From Pseudoalteromonas citrea (GTDB lineage: Bacteria; Pseudomonadota; Gammaproteobacteria; Enterobacterales; Alteromonadaceae): 64,000 nucleotides of DNA. The notes under the pieces were generated by a model. That model was not told the DNA's origin. It was given only the letters and a program-made list of their open reading frames with translations, and searched no databases. The stretch lies in NCBI RefSeq assembly GCF_000238375.3, contig NZ_AHBZ03000021.1, forward strand, positions 248,001 to 312,000. The letters run 5' to 3'. Positions 18,246 to 28,191 of this stretch are shown here, piece by piece (positions within the stretch are counted from its first letter, which is position 1; each line of letters begins with the position of its first letter). The translations under genes were made by a program, and so were the position numbers.

Positions 18246-18706
18246 TTTACCTCAGTATTTTTACTTGCACATACACAGTTCAAGGTAACGAACCTATCAC
18301 AAAATCAACCGTGTATTTTTAACGATTTACAATAAGCACATTCTATCGTATTTAAAATAAAAAGATAAGCTTACACCAAAACCGAGGGGAGCAACTTAAT
18401 AAGTCATTGAAGTTAAAGTTTTTAAATAAAATAATTAAATGCCTTACCCATGTTTTGAGATAAAGAAGAAAATGAGGAGTTGGCCACAGTACAATCGTGT
18501 TTTTATTGTGCGACAGCGCAGTTTAAAACGGCCTTGCATAGTGACAAGATTAATAGTCACTTTTTAAAACGTAGATCTTTTTGCTAGAACATTAGATTGA
18601 AATCTAATGATGTTAAGAATTATCACCTCAATAGTCCTCATACTAAGATGATAAAAACTAAACATGCTAAACCCAAGTAAAAATGCTTCGATAGAATACT
18701 AATTAA
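18246..18706. other. Intergenic stretch containing a fossil IS fragment
   Basis: A 461-base gap between def and the small helical protein gene. Beyond the IS5-like remnant at 18437-18510 it holds a 6-bp hairpin (AGTGAC/GTCACT at about 18539-18560) followed by five T on the plus strand. No other ORF has coding character. Confidence 0.55.
18437..18510 (+). mobile_element. Decayed 5' fragment of an IS5-family transposase
   Basis: By eye these bases align with the 5' end of the intact element at 24341-25370, at roughly four identities in five: AAATGCCTTA, CCCATG, AAGAAGAAAAT and CACAGTACAATCGTG are shared in the same order. The translated segment KKKMRSWPQYNR mirrors KKKIRNWSQYNR of the intact transposase. 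The frame dies soon after. The outer inverted repeats are not clearly preserved. Confidence 0.7.
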
Positions 18707-19123
18707 CTAACTTTTTAATTCAGTAAGCAGATCATGAATTTCAGCTTTCAATTGCTTATCAATAATTTTATTGCAGGCTATCTTCGCTGCCTCTAATGCC
18801 AAAATAGCCCCTTCCTTATCACCTAGCTCCACCTTTAATGCACCAATGGAATAGCCAATTGATGAACAAAAATCTTTTGAGTTTATCGCTTGTGCTTTGA
18901 TAAGGGCATGTTCATACAGGGTTACGGCAAGCGCTAAGTCATCGGTAAAATCAGCCAATGTTTCCCATTGCACAGGATGGTCTTTATCTGAGCCTTCGTT
19001 GCTCTCACACAAGAGTTTTAATTGCGCATAGTGTTCGTCAAACCTTTGCTGGTTTTGAGCTTGTGCTGCTGTCATCAAATCATCTGTAAGTGCCAATACT
19101 GATTTATATAGCTTGGTATTCAT
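18707..19123 (-). CDS. Small helical, TPR-like hypothetical protein
   Basis: A 138-residue, predicted all-alpha, cytosolic protein. The helix pairs LALAVTLYEHALIKAQAI and GDKEGAILALEAAKIACNKI have TPR-like spacing. No signal peptide or catalytic motif is seen. AAGGGTAAG precedes the ATG. The function is unknown; a protein-interaction or adaptor role is plausible. Confidence 0.7.
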   Translation of the reverse strand: MNTKLYKSVLALTDDLMTAAQAQNQQRFDEHYAQLKLLCESNEGSDKDHPVQWETLADFTDDLALAVTLYEHALIKAQAINSKDFCSSIGYSIGALKVELGDKEGAILALEAAKIACNKIIDKQLKAEIHDLLTELKS

Positions 19124-19220
19124 ATTCTTACCCTTGTGTTTATGTGCGCTTTAACAAATAGGCTGTGATTATAGGGCTTTTTACAACAAAACAGAAACTT
19201 ATAAAATAACGACTTATGGT

Positions 19221-22200
19221 TCACAATCCACATGCACTACCAGTGCAGTTCACACCCGTATCGTATAAAAGAGTTGTCAGCGACGTATTTTGCGTCACAT
19301 CTAACTCACTTAAGTTGTTTCTCAGTACATTTAAGCTTGTTAGCTGCCCGTTGCCCCGTACATTAATCGTTGATAGTGTATTTCTTTCAACTTCTAATGT
19401 ACTTAATTGAGGGTTATTACTCACATCGAGTGACGTTAAGTCATTAAAGTTGAGGTTAAGATCCACAAGTGACGTGTTATTACGCACATCAACTTGCGAC
19501 AAGTCATTGCTATAAAGCCGTAATGAAGTGAGTAAGGCATTATTCGATACATCAAGATTAGACAACTTATTACTCCCCAAACTCAACTCCTGCAAATGAA
19601 CATTGTTTGACAAGTCAATACTCGTAATGTCGTTTTCATAGGCTTTGAGGCTTAACAGCTTATCATTGGCAGACATATCCACCGCCGTAATGGCGTTGCG
19701 GTATAAATCTAAACTTTCCAGCATCACATTCTGACTCGTATCTAAGCTGGTTAAACTATTATCATTCACTTCTAATATTTTTAGTTGTGTGTTATTTAAA
19801 ACATCTAGTGAAGACAACAGATTAGTGCCCACATCAAGGGTAGTAAGCTCAGGGTTGCTTGTTACGTTAATAGAGGTGAGTTGATTGTTGTAAACACTTA
19901 GCTCATTCAACACCGAGTGTGATGACACATCAAGTGCAGACAATTGGTTATTGTATAACTGCAAACGCTCTAACGCAGTGTTACTTTCTAGTTCAATAGA
20001 GATAAGTTGATTGCTATAGGCAATAAGCTCTTTTAATTGCACATTCTGAGAGACATCGAGCTCTGTAAGTTGATTATCTCTTACACTTAATGTCACTAAC
20101 GCAGTATTTTTTGTCACATCAATGCGTTCAAGTGCATTGCCATAAACCTTAAAGTCCACTAATCCAGCATTATTAGTCATATCCAGCTCTTTGAGCTGAT
20201 TATTGCCAACACTGAATTCACGTAGTAAAAGATTGCTTGACACGTCCACCTGTGTAAGTTGGTTATCATATAGGCTCAAAGATTCAAGTTTAAGGTTGTT
20301 ACTGATATCAATTGCTTCAATGAGATTCTCATAGGCACGCAACTCTTTCAATTCACTCTGGAAACTGACATCAATACTGGATATGCTATTTTTACCAAAG
20401 CTCAATAACTCAAGCAACGTATTATTAGTCAGATCCAGCGTAACAAGCTGATTATTAAAGGCACTCAGTGCTTTCAAGCCTATATTCTCCGACACATCTA
20501 ACGTGCTTAATTGATTATTTGCCACATATAACTCCGTTAGCAGCGTATTCTTTACTGTATCTAGCGATGTTAAAACATTATTGTTTACACTTAGGTTTGT
20601 TAAAAGCGTATTTAAAGTAATATCCAAGGTGGGTAAACGATTATTGTCTAAACTCAGTGTGACTAACTCGGCGTGTGTTGTGACATCCACCCCTGTTAAT
20701 AAGTTGCTATCTAAATTGAGTGTGCGCATCAACACGTTTGCTTTCAGATCAATATCAACAATCATATTATTGCTTAAGTCTAGCTGGGCTAATTCCAGGT
20801 TTTTTGATACATCCAACTCTGTTAACTTATTGCCGCTTAGTAATAATGAAGCAAGTTGCGGATTAAGGCTTAGATCAATACGTACTAATTGGCCATTACT
20901 TACTTCTAACGATGTTAATTCGGGGTTGTTACTTAATATAATCTCACTAAATGTATTATCGTTTAAACTTACCTGAGACAACCTCGTATTATTACTTAAA
21001 TCAATACTGCTTATTTGATTATTATCTGTATCTAATCTAATCAGCTGTAAATTTGCAGACACATCAATACCTACGAGTTGATTGTTGTCTAAATCCAACG
21101 TCGTTAGCAAAGGGTTGCCCGATACGTCAATATTCGTCAGTAGGTTACTATCTAGCCCTAATGACAACAGCTGTGCATTTTTGCGCACATCTATGTCAGG
21201 TAACAAATTATTATCCAAATCTAGCTGTGCGAGTTGAAGGTTGCTCGTAACATCAATACTTACGAGTTGATTGTTGTCTAAATCTAACGTCGTTAGCAAA
21301 GGATTGCCCGAAACGTCGATATTTGTCAGTAGGTTACTATCTAGCCCTAATGACAACAGCTGTGCATTGTTGCGCACATCTATGTCAGGCAACAAATTAT
21401 TATCCAAATCTAGCTGTGCGAGTTGACGATTGCTCGTAACATCAATATTACTAAGTTGATTGTTGTCTAAATCCAACGTCGTTAGCAACGGGTTATTTGA
21501 TACGTTAATAGTCGTAAGTAGATTGCTATCTAGCCCTAATGACAGCAGTTGCGTACTGCTGCTAACATCAACTTCCATTAGCAAATTTTTATCCAATTCT
21601 AGCTGTGCGAGTTGACGATTGCTCGTAACATCAATATTGGTAAGTTGATTATTATCTAACCTTAACGTGCTCAAAGCTTGATTTTTTGACACATCAATCG
21701 CCGCCAACTGGTTGTTGTTTATATCAATCAACGTCAACCCCAGAGCTTGACTTAACTCAATCGTCGTTAGCTGATTGTCGTAAAGCCGAAGTTCAACTAA
21801 TCGCACATTATTAGAAAGATCTAATGCTAATAATTGATTGGCACCTAAGCTCAACTCTTTTAATAAATTGTTATTCGATATATCTATGGCTGTTAGCGCG
21901 TTGTCATAAACGCTAAGCACACTCAACGACTTATTATTACTCACGTTCAAATTCTTCAACTGATTAGAGTAAAGGCGTAGTTCGATTAATCTTGAATTAG
22001 CCGATACATCTACTTGCGCTAATTTATTGTTTCCCAAACTTAAATCAGTTAACTGTGTATTTGCAGTGACATCAATATTCGTTAGCTGATTATTAAATAC
22101 CTTTAAGTCTGTTAACTTAGTATTTTGACTAATATCCAAACTTGATAGCTGATTATTCCCTAAATTTAGCACTCTTAGTTCAGGTAAATTAGAGAGGTCA

Positions 22201-22766
22201 ATTGTCGAAAGTTGGTTGCCACTGAGGTTTAAAAATCTCAGTGCTGTATTATTGGAAAGGTCAATTTGAGGTAACTGAGCATTACTTAATGTGAGACGAG
22301 ATAGTTGCGTTAAGTGCCTTATGCCAGTCATGGAACGTACTAGGTATTCATCACATGAAAGTGCTGTCACTTCATGGGCAAACAAGCCACCACTTTCAGT
22401 TATGCACCTTAAAAGTTGAGGATCAGTAACAATGTCTGATAGACGAACATTTTCCTTAAACTGAACAGTAATCGTGCAGGCTGATTGAATATTGCCTGTT
22501 GTGAAAGTATTACCCGATATACTTCCACCACACCCATTGACTGTATCAATATAATAACCATCACTGGGCGTCAAGGTGATACTTGTCTTCTGCCCAGCCG
22601 ATACCGTTATATTCGATGCGCTAACAGTACCTAAACCTGTAGCACTCACTGTCACTTGATAAGTCTGTGCTATAGATAAGCTGGCATTGTCACTCGCACC
22701 TCCGCCACAACCATATAAAAATATGCTAAAGCACAGTAGGAACAATGTGGTCTGAGTAACTTTCAT
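19221..22766 (-). CDS. Giant leucine-rich-repeat surface lipoprotein
   Basis: A protein of 1181 residues. A lipoprotein signal with lipobox (FLYGC followed by GGG) predicts lipid anchoring. A beta domain (about 36-107) resembles a divergent InlB B-repeat. After a cap of about 50 residues come roughly 48 tandem leucine-rich repeats of exactly 21 residues, with consensus LxxLxLxxNxLxxIDVSxNxx, ending in a short Cys-containing tail (GVNCTGSACGL). Such rods bind proteins or glycans at the cell surface. The ATG at 22766 is preferred to a GTG three codons upstream. A block of nearly identical 189-bp units lies inside (see 21078). The ligand is unknown. Confidence 0.88.
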   Translation of the reverse strand: MKVTQTTLFLLCFSIFLYGCGGGASDNASLSIAQTYQVTVSATGLGTVSASNITVSAGQKTSITLTPSDGYYIDTVNGCGGSISGNTFTTGNIQSACTITVQFKENVRLSDIVTDPQLLRCITESGGLFAHEVTALSCDEYLVRSMTGIRHLTQLSRLTLSNAQLPQIDLSNNTALRFLNLSGNQLSTIDLSNLPELRVLNLGNNQLSSLDISQNTKLTDLKVFNNQLTNIDVTANTQLTDLSLGNNKLAQVDVSANSRLIELRLYSNQLKNLNVSNNKSLSVLSVYDNALTAIDISNNNLLKELSLGANQLLALDLSNNVRLVELRLYDNQLTTIELSQALGLTLIDINNNQLAAIDVSKNQALSTLRLDNNQLTNIDVTSNRQLAQLELDKNLLMEVDVSSSTQLLSLGLDSNLLTTINVSNNPLLTTLDLDNNQLSNIDVTSNRQLAQLDLDNNLLPDIDVRNNAQLLSLGLDSNLLTNIDVSGNPLLTTLDLDNNQLVSIDVTSNLQLAQLDLDNNLLPDIDVRKNAQLLSLGLDSNLLTNIDVSGNPLLTTLDLDNNQLVGIDVSANLQLIRLDTDNNQISSIDLSNNTRLSQVSLNDNTFSEIILSNNPELTSLEVSNGQLVRIDLSLNPQLASLLLSGNKLTELDVSKNLELAQLDLSNNMIVDIDLKANVLMRTLNLDSNLLTGVDVTTHAELVTLSLDNNRLPTLDITLNTLLTNLSVNNNVLTSLDTVKNTLLTELYVANNQLSTLDVSENIGLKALSAFNNQLVTLDLTNNTLLELLSFGKNSISSIDVSFQSELKELRAYENLIEAIDISNNLKLESLSLYDNQLTQVDVSSNLLLREFSVGNNQLKELDMTNNAGLVDFKVYGNALERIDVTKNTALVTLSVRDNQLTELDVSQNVQLKELIAYSNQLISIELESNTALERLQLYNNQLSALDVSSHSVLNELSVYNNQLTSINVTSNPELTTLDVGTNLLSSLDVLNNTQLKILEVNDNSLTSLDTSQNVMLESLDLYRNAITAVDMSANDKLLSLKAYENDITSIDLSNNVHLQELSLGSNKLSNLDVSNNALLTSLRLYSNDLSQVDVRNNTSLVDLNLNFNDLTSLDVSNNPQLSTLEVERNTLSTINVRGNGQLTSLNVLRNNLSELDVTQNTSLTTLLYDTGVNCTGSACGL
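21078..21644. repeat. Tandem 189-bp repeats in the LRR gene (3 units plus a diverged fourth)
   Basis: The sequence TTGATTGTTGTCTAAAT recurs at 21078, 21267 and 21456, and a diverged copy starts at 21645: exact 189-bp periodicity. Each unit encodes three 21-residue LRRs. The central copies differ at only a handful of positions, so the array looks recently expanded in frame. Confidence 0.92.
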
Positions 22767-22991
22767 CTGCAACACTTCTTATTTTTGCGTATGCAACTCA
22801 TCACATTTATGTGTCTAACGCTTCAACAGGCCCAGGAGATAAAGGCGTATTTACTTGCATCAACGCCAAACAGTAAAAGCAATGAATTAGTATTGGTTTC
22901 TAACAATATTAGCCATAAGCCAAGCGAATAGATAGCAAATTTTTATTCCAGTGCTTCGAGCTCCCATTATCTAATCCGCTACCAAGACCCC

Positions 22992-23840
22992 TTACATACT
23001 CATTTTCAAACGCGTATTAGCGGCAGCTTTCGCCATTTCTTCAATATACTTAATGGCAATCCAAGGATCTGTTTCATCGAATAGATGCGACGCATATGCC
23101 ATTTTCACCGATTTAGAATTCGTACTAATTTTATTGAGTTCAGTTTGAGAGCGATCCCATGATTGCGTATAAGCGTCTACATCAGAGTAGCGCATTTTTG
23201 TCTGACGGATTGAAACATGGGGTAAACCACGCGACAACACAGTAATTGGTAGCCCTTGAGGAATTGTATAAATACTAGAGTGGCTTGATGCTTCAGCAAA
23301 GTCTTCAAAAGAATGTGTATTTCTTTCCCACTGCATGATCCATTCCATCGTTTTCCAACCATCAGCACTCATAGAGTGCTTCATATCGTTAAACCAAGAT
23401 TCGTGCGCAGAATCTATAAACACAATCCCTTTCACAACATTGGGGTTTTTATGCGTGAATGCTCGGGCAACAAAGCCACCAAATGAATGTGGTACCAATA
23501 CTAAATTTTTCCAATTCAGTGTCTTAGTCAACAAGGTTAACTCATCTGCCAATTCCGAGATCCCCCTTACTTTTGGCTTTGTATACCCGCTTTGGCCGGT
23601 TCCTGCTCTGTCATAAAAGCAAAGTTGGTAACCATTCGGCTTTAAATTATGGAAGGTATTTTTAAATGATGCATGGGCGTCTAAACCCATTCCAGCCATA
23701 AGTAATACAGTCAACTCCCCAGAGCCTTTACAGACATATGCTAGTTTATTGCCATTGATGTCGACAAACTGAGTATCATGTTCATCCGCCCATAGGGGGT
23801 CAGAAAAGATAATGAGTAAAAAAACCATTAAATATGGCAT
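22992..23840 (-). CDS. Exported alpha/beta hydrolase
   Basis: A 282-residue alpha/beta hydrolase with a signal peptide (about 1-18). The strand VLLMAGMGLDAHASF holds the oxyanion region, and FYDRAGTGQSGY is typical of the family. The nucleophile elbow reads VPHSFGG, with Pro in place of the usual first Gly. An acid/His pair is likely near HLFDETDPW. The substrate is unknown (ester or lactone). It lies upstream of the LRR gene on the same strand with a 225-bp gap. Confidence 0.85.
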   Translation of the reverse strand: MPYLMVFLLIIFSDPLWADEHDTQFVDINGNKLAYVCKGSGELTVLLMAGMGLDAHASFKNTFHNLKPNGYQLCFYDRAGTGQSGYTKPKVRGISELADELTLLTKTLNWKNLVLVPHSFGGFVARAFTHKNPNVVKGIVFIDSAHESWFNDMKHSMSADGWKTMEWIMQWERNTHSFEDFAEASSHSSIYTIPQGLPITVLSRGLPHVSIRQTKMRYSDVDAYTQSWDRSQTELNKISTNSKSVKMAYASHLFDETDPWIAIKYIEEMAKAAANTRLKMSM

Positions 23841-24331
23841 GTCGCGCAGTCCTTTTTCACGTTAATAAACATTAATATACATCCAGAGAAAATAATAACA
23901 ACAACAAATTTATAGAACTGCTTAACCTAAAAATACTAATTTTAATCAATATATTAAACTTTTATTTGCAACGTAACTTAACCCGCTATACTTCTCCATT
24001 GAAACCTATATGTGTAACGCAACTCTCGGAGTGAATATGCTAAATACACTGATCGCCATCGCATTGCCAATTGCACTTATTTTTATCATGGTTGGCGTGG
24101 GTTTAAGTTTAACAATTGATGACTTCAAACGCGTTTTTAAGCAACCTAAGAGCTTTATAATTGGCGCTTTGTGCCAGTTATTCATCCTTCCTTGTAGCGC
24201 GATTATCATCATATCTATAACGGGCTTGCAAGGAGAGCTGGCCGCAGGCTTATTTATCCTGTCGCTCTGCCCTGGTGGCACAACCTCAAATTTATATAGC
24301 TACTTAGCAAAAGCTGACGTCGGCTTATCTG

Positions 24332-24340
24332 TCTCTCTTA
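24332..24340. repeat. Target site duplication, left copy
   Basis: TCTCTCTTA directly abuts the left end of the insertion sequence and is repeated at 25371-25379. Confidence 0.95.
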
Positions 24341-25370
24341 GGCCTTGTTGATCAAATAGCTAACTACCAATCAATTTCTCAGTTTTAACTTTGTTGCTGA
24401 TATTTGGGCATACCTAGCCCATTCATTTTATTTATTGCCTTCACTTTAATCATCGTTTCAGTATGCTGACTATTGAATTGACGACTTTTCAGCTTATCAC
24501 CCATTAATTGTTTAAAACAATACATCGCCGTCTCGGCAAGTGAACGAAGATGGTACCCTGAATTCATTTTCCACTGCGTTAACCCTATTTGGTGCATCAT
24601 AAATATGGCATTGTTTCTGGGGTGTCCTTCTTCCCAGTATTGGGCATTCTCTCTTGGCGGTACCCGCATAATCGCACCTTTTGCTGCGACCTCCTCATAG
24701 CAACTGCGTGTGTCATATGCTCCATCACCTGTGACTCTGTCTATATTCCTACGCAGTGGCCTGATTAAATCGGCAAGGGCTTCACCATCTGACACATTTA
24801 CCATCGACAGCTCAGCACCCACAATATCGTGACTTGTCGCATCAACGGCCAAGTGCAATTTTCGCCAAGTTCGGCGCTTAGTCGCACGATGTTTTCTTGT
24901 ATGCCATTCACCATTTCCATACACTTTAAGGCCCGTGCTATCGACCACAATATCTATAAAGCCTTTGCCTGCGCTTTTTCTATATTGCACATCAAGTGTT
25001 TTACTGCGTTTGCATAAACAGCTATAACCCGGTGATTGCAGCGAGGTATCCATCGTAGTAAGTAAGGAATTTACAAACCCTTCTAAGGCCCTGAGTGGCA
25101 AATGGAATACGGCCCTTAAGGTTAAACACGTTTCAATTGCTAAATCAGAATAGTAATTTGAACGACCACGGCCACCGTGCTTTTCAGTATTCTGCCACTT
25201 TGAGATGGCACTATCACTTAGCCAAATGTTGATGTTACCGCGTTGAACTAAAGCACGATTGTACTGTGACCAATTCCTAATTTTCTTCTTCATTTCAAGG
25301 CATGGGTTAAGGCATTTTATGATCTGATCACACCAAACCAAAGAAGTTCAATTATTTAGGAAACAAGGCC
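24341..25370 (-). mobile_element. IS5-family insertion sequence, 1030 bp
   Basis: The element is bounded by imperfect terminal inverted repeats beginning GGCCTTGTT (left) and its complement AACAAGGCC (right), with 14 of the first 18 positions matching. A 9-bp direct repeat flanks it. It encodes one complete DDE transposase on the minus strand. Size, 9-bp duplication and transposase type fit the IS903-like branch of IS5. It interrupts the BASS transporter gene. Confidence 0.95.
24385..25293 (-). CDS. IS5-family transposase
   Basis: A 302-residue DDE transposase. The acidic residues sit in VVDSTGLKVYG (first D), VTGDGAYDTR (second D) and RSLAETAMYCFKQLMG (E), with the Y-(2)-R-(3)-E-(6)-K-like C-terminal arrangement of IS4/IS5 enzymes. 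The frame can be read upstream to a TTG at 25341; the ATG before KKKIRNWSQYNR is preferred. There is no frameshift, so it is probably functional. Confidence 0.93.
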   Translation of the reverse strand: MKKKIRNWSQYNRALVQRGNINIWLSDSAISKWQNTEKHGGRGRSNYYSDLAIETCLTLRAVFHLPLRALEGFVNSLLTTMDTSLQSPGYSCLCKRSKTLDVQYRKSAGKGFIDIVVDSTGLKVYGNGEWHTRKHRATKRRTWRKLHLAVDATSHDIVGAELSMVNVSDGEALADLIRPLRRNIDRVTGDGAYDTRSCYEEVAAKGAIMRVPPRENAQYWEEGHPRNNAIFMMHQIGLTQWKMNSGYHLRSLAETAMYCFKQLMGDKLKSRQFNSQHTETMIKVKAINKMNGLGMPKYQQQS

Positions 25371-25379
25371 TCTCTCTTA
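25371..25379. repeat. Target site duplication, right copy
   Basis: TCTCTCTTA immediately follows the right inverted repeat and is identical to 24332-24340. Confidence 0.95.
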
Positions 25380-25963
25380 CTGCCATTATTGGCTTTATTA
25401 CCCCTTTTACACTGCCATTTTTAAGTATTTGGGCAATCAACACATATGTAGGTACACACTCAACAATCACACTTCCTCTCATTGAAACTTGGTTAAAACT
25501 CATGGTGATCACCGTATTTCCTGTGATAATTGGTATGGTGATACGTAATAAATCACCTTCTTTGGCTACACGCGCTCAGCCATATGTTAGCGGGTTCTCC
25601 ATTATTATTTTGGCACTTGTCATTATCAGTATTTGTAGCAAGCTGGGCTACCAAATTTTCGAATACATTGTGCTCGCAGGGCCTGCGGCATTAATGCTCA
25701 ATACAAGTACTATGTTATTAGGCTTTACTGCAGGCCACTATCTTCTCAAGAACACCGCACAGTCACGTACAATCACTCTAGAAGTCGGGCTTCAAAATGG
25801 TACGTTAGCACTTTTAATCACCACCGGCATGCTCAATAACACTGTTATGTCGATTGCGCCGAGTATTTATAGTTTGCTTATGTTTTTTACAGCCAGCTTA
25901 TACACATCTTTGGTATTAAAAAATGATTTGAAAAGCCCATACATTAATAACAACAGGGCGTAA

Positions 25964-26346
25964 TTGACTATAAATACCTTATAAATAGCGAGCATATTAA
26001 GGCTCGCTTAGCCTCTAAAAACTTACAATACCAAGTCTACGTGTTATTTTTCATAAGAACCGCTTATTCTATTGAACGGCAAACTAAGCTAAGTCCCCTC
26101 ATAATAACAAGCTTCTCATTAACATAATTTTCTCAACTTAGTACTGCCTTTACCCCTACTCTATCGATAAGGTAAGTCGTCGTAACTATCTTAGCTACGG
26201 GACTCCCTACGACCAATAAAAAATGTAATACACATTAAAGTCTTAACTTAAGCTCATTCATTAAAAATAAAATTATGAATTATGTTATTTAATTAAAAAT
26301 ATTCTGTTTTAACTATCAACACAAAATACGTAAACAGGAAATTACG
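25964..26346. other. Intergenic region before the kexin-like protease
   Basis: A 383-base AT-rich gap. It contains the hairpin at 25987-26008 and presumably the protease promoter close to 26300. No ORF of coding quality was seen. Confidence 0.55.
25987..26008 (+). terminator. Hairpin after the BASS gene
   Basis: A 7-bp perfect stem AGCGAGC/GCTCGCT with an 8-nt loop lies 24 bases after the BASS stop. There is no T-run, so intrinsic termination is uncertain. Confidence 0.45.
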
Positions 26347-28191
26347 ATGAGAAAAAAAACAACACTTAACTTAATCGCAGCTAGTTTACTAGTGGCTCTA
26401 AATCAAGCAAGTGCACAGAGCTTTGATAATAACGCTGATGGCTATGATCCTACTAAGCATGTCTGGGAATATACCTACCAACTAGCTGGCGGCGATCCAC
26501 TCGTTTTTCAACAGTGGCACTTACAAAATACAGGGCAAACAGCTGGTGCAGCTAACCCAGGAAAAGAAGGGATTGATCTAAACCTCGATTTTACACACCG
26601 ACGCGGTATTTTTGGTCAAGGTATCAATATAGCAATCATTGATGACGGCCTTGCCACATATCACCCTGACTTAACATCGAATGTAACCCAAGGCACAACA
26701 CCAAATCCAGATCCGTATATTTACGAGTACTTTTCTAACGGTCGTAATAGAATTGATAATCATGGCACTATGGTAGCAGGCATTGCAGCAGCCTCAGCTT
26801 TTAACAATCATGGTGGTCGCGGTGTTGCCCCTAGCGCAACACTGACGGGTGCAAATTTAATTGGTAACCAATCTAATGTACCTGGTTTAGCACTTGCTAT
26901 CCGCTCAGTCATGGATATGGATGGCGCAGTTCAACCTATGAATAAGTTTACTGATGCCCGAGTAATTAACCAAAGTATTGGCTACACATTTAGCGACCCA
27001 ACTATTTATAATACGTACCTTGGCTTCTTCGAAAACATTGCAGATGTGCAGCAAATTGCTGCAACACAAAGCCATGGCGGGAGAGGTTCAGCATCAATAA
27101 AGTCTGCGGGTAATGACCACTTTATTGGCGGGCGCTGGAGTGACCGTGAAAAAGGTGAATTAACGCTCGTTTACCCAAATGCTTACGCATTACCAGCCTA
27201 TAACACATCGGTTGCAGATCCATCTAACGCCAACTTCTGGAATATTACGGTATCTGCTCTAAATGCAAATGGCACACTCGCCAATTACTCATCAGCGGGT
27301 TCTGCGGTATTACTTGGCGCACCTGCCGGAGAATACGGTGTTCACAGCCCTGCGATCGTTACAACCGACCTACCAAAATGGTGTAAAGACCAAGCCCAGA
27401 ATCAATGCGAATACCCTGTTTATACCAATGGTATGAATGGTACGTCTGCAGCGGCTCCAGCACTATCTGGTGCGACAGCTTTGATCATGTCAGCAAATCA
27501 TCAGCTATCTTGGCGTGATGTAAAGCACCTTATGATCACAACAGCGACCAAGGTCCATGCAAACAGTGCAGCGCGTAATATTGGTGACTTTGAAGCTATT
27601 CCAGGCTGGCAGGTAAATGCAGCAGGTCTTGCTTTTCACAATGATTACGGCTTTGGTTTAGTAAACGTTGATGCAGCAGTCGAAAAAGCACTACAAACTG
27701 GTACTATTTTACCTGAATTAAAGGTGCGTAACTACGACGTTGCTGTATCAGGTGACACCGCAATATATGATGACTTTGTTGCTACAGAATCTGTACACCA
27801 ACAAACTGAAAACCTTACTGTTGAAGGCGTACAAGTGCGATTGAGCTTAGACCATGAGCGTCTCGGTGATTTATCTGTTGAACTCATTTCTCCAAGTAAC
27901 ACACGCAGTGTATTACTTCATGCAGGAACGGATCTTGAAGGCACTAAGTTTGACAATACCCTAATGCTATCAAACCACTTCTATGGTGAAACAGCCAAGG
28001 GTGACTGGAAACTTCGTATTGTAGACACGAACGCCAAAGATGGTTGGAGTGAGAGAACATACGATGTTGCAAGTGGTGAGTTCATTGAGGGCTCAGTAGT
28101 AAACTTGCCGCAACGCGCTGATAAATATCAGCCTAACAATAGCCAACCAGGTAACCTTATCGGTTGGAATATTCGCTTCTACGGCCATTAA
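26347..28191 (+). CDS. Secreted kexin-like subtilase with P/Homo-B domain
   Basis: A 614-residue proprotein-convertase-type protease (S8B). It has a signal peptide (about 1-23) and no long propeptide. The triad is D99 (IAIIDDGL), H139 (DNHGTMVAGIAA) and S367 (MNGTSAAAPALSG), with N256 in KSAGNDHF. A P/Homo-B domain follows (about 470-590), including VRLSLDHERLGDLSVELISP and GDWKLRIVD, which stabilises the catalytic domain in kexins. Bacterial members are secreted and cleave after basic residues. The start has an AGGAAATTACG context. Confidence 0.92.
   Translation: MRKKTTLNLIAASLLVALNQASAQSFDNNADGYDPTKHVWEYTYQLAGGDPLVFQQWHLQNTGQTAGAANPGKEGIDLNLDFTHRRGIFGQGINIAIIDDGLATYHPDLTSNVTQGTTPNPDPYIYEYFSNGRNRIDNHGTMVAGIAAASAFNNHGGRGVAPSATLTGANLIGNQSNVPGLALAIRSVMDMDGAVQPMNKFTDARVINQSIGYTFSDPTIYNTYLGFFENIADVQQIAATQSHGGRGSASIKSAGNDHFIGGRWSDREKGELTLVYPNAYALPAYNTSVADPSNANFWNITVSALNANGTLANYSSAGSAVLLGAPAGEYGVHSPAIVTTDLPKWCKDQAQNQCEYPVYTNGMNGTSAAAPALSGATALIMSANHQLSWRDVKHLMITTATKVHANSAARNIGDFEAIPGWQVNAAGLAFHNDYGFGLVNVDAAVEKALQTGTILPELKVRNYDVAVSGDTAIYDDFVATESVHQQTENLTVEGVQVRLSLDHERLGDLSVELISPSNTRSVLLHAGTDLEGTKFDNTLMLSNHFYGETAKGDWKLRIVDTNAKDGWSERTYDVASGEFIEGSVVNLPQRADKYQPNNSQPGNLIGWNIRFYGH

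Larger units (their letters stand above)
24037..25963 (+). pseudogene. Bile acid:Na+ symporter family (BASS) gene interrupted by an IS
   Basis: The left part (24037-24340) and right part (25380-25963) join exactly in frame if the element and one copy of the 9-bp duplication are removed. The result is a 295-residue protein, which is full length for BASS transporters. The left half has hydrophobic helices and the LSLCPGGTTSNLYSYLAKADVGLSVSL signature of helix IV; the right half continues with further helices. The start ATG follows CGGAGTGA. Both halves are otherwise intact, so the insertion is recent. As it stands, the first half ends four codons inside the element, so transport function should be lost. 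Confidence 0.93.

Noticed and set aside
20581-21250. Plus-strand ORFs antisense to the LRR gene
   Set aside because: They arise from the repeat periodicity and have no ribosome-binding sites or recognisable domains.
26170-26215. GTCGT...ACGAC imperfect repeat in the intergenic region before the kexin-like protease
   Set aside because: Short arms with a long spacer; no gene end or start nearby to give it a role.
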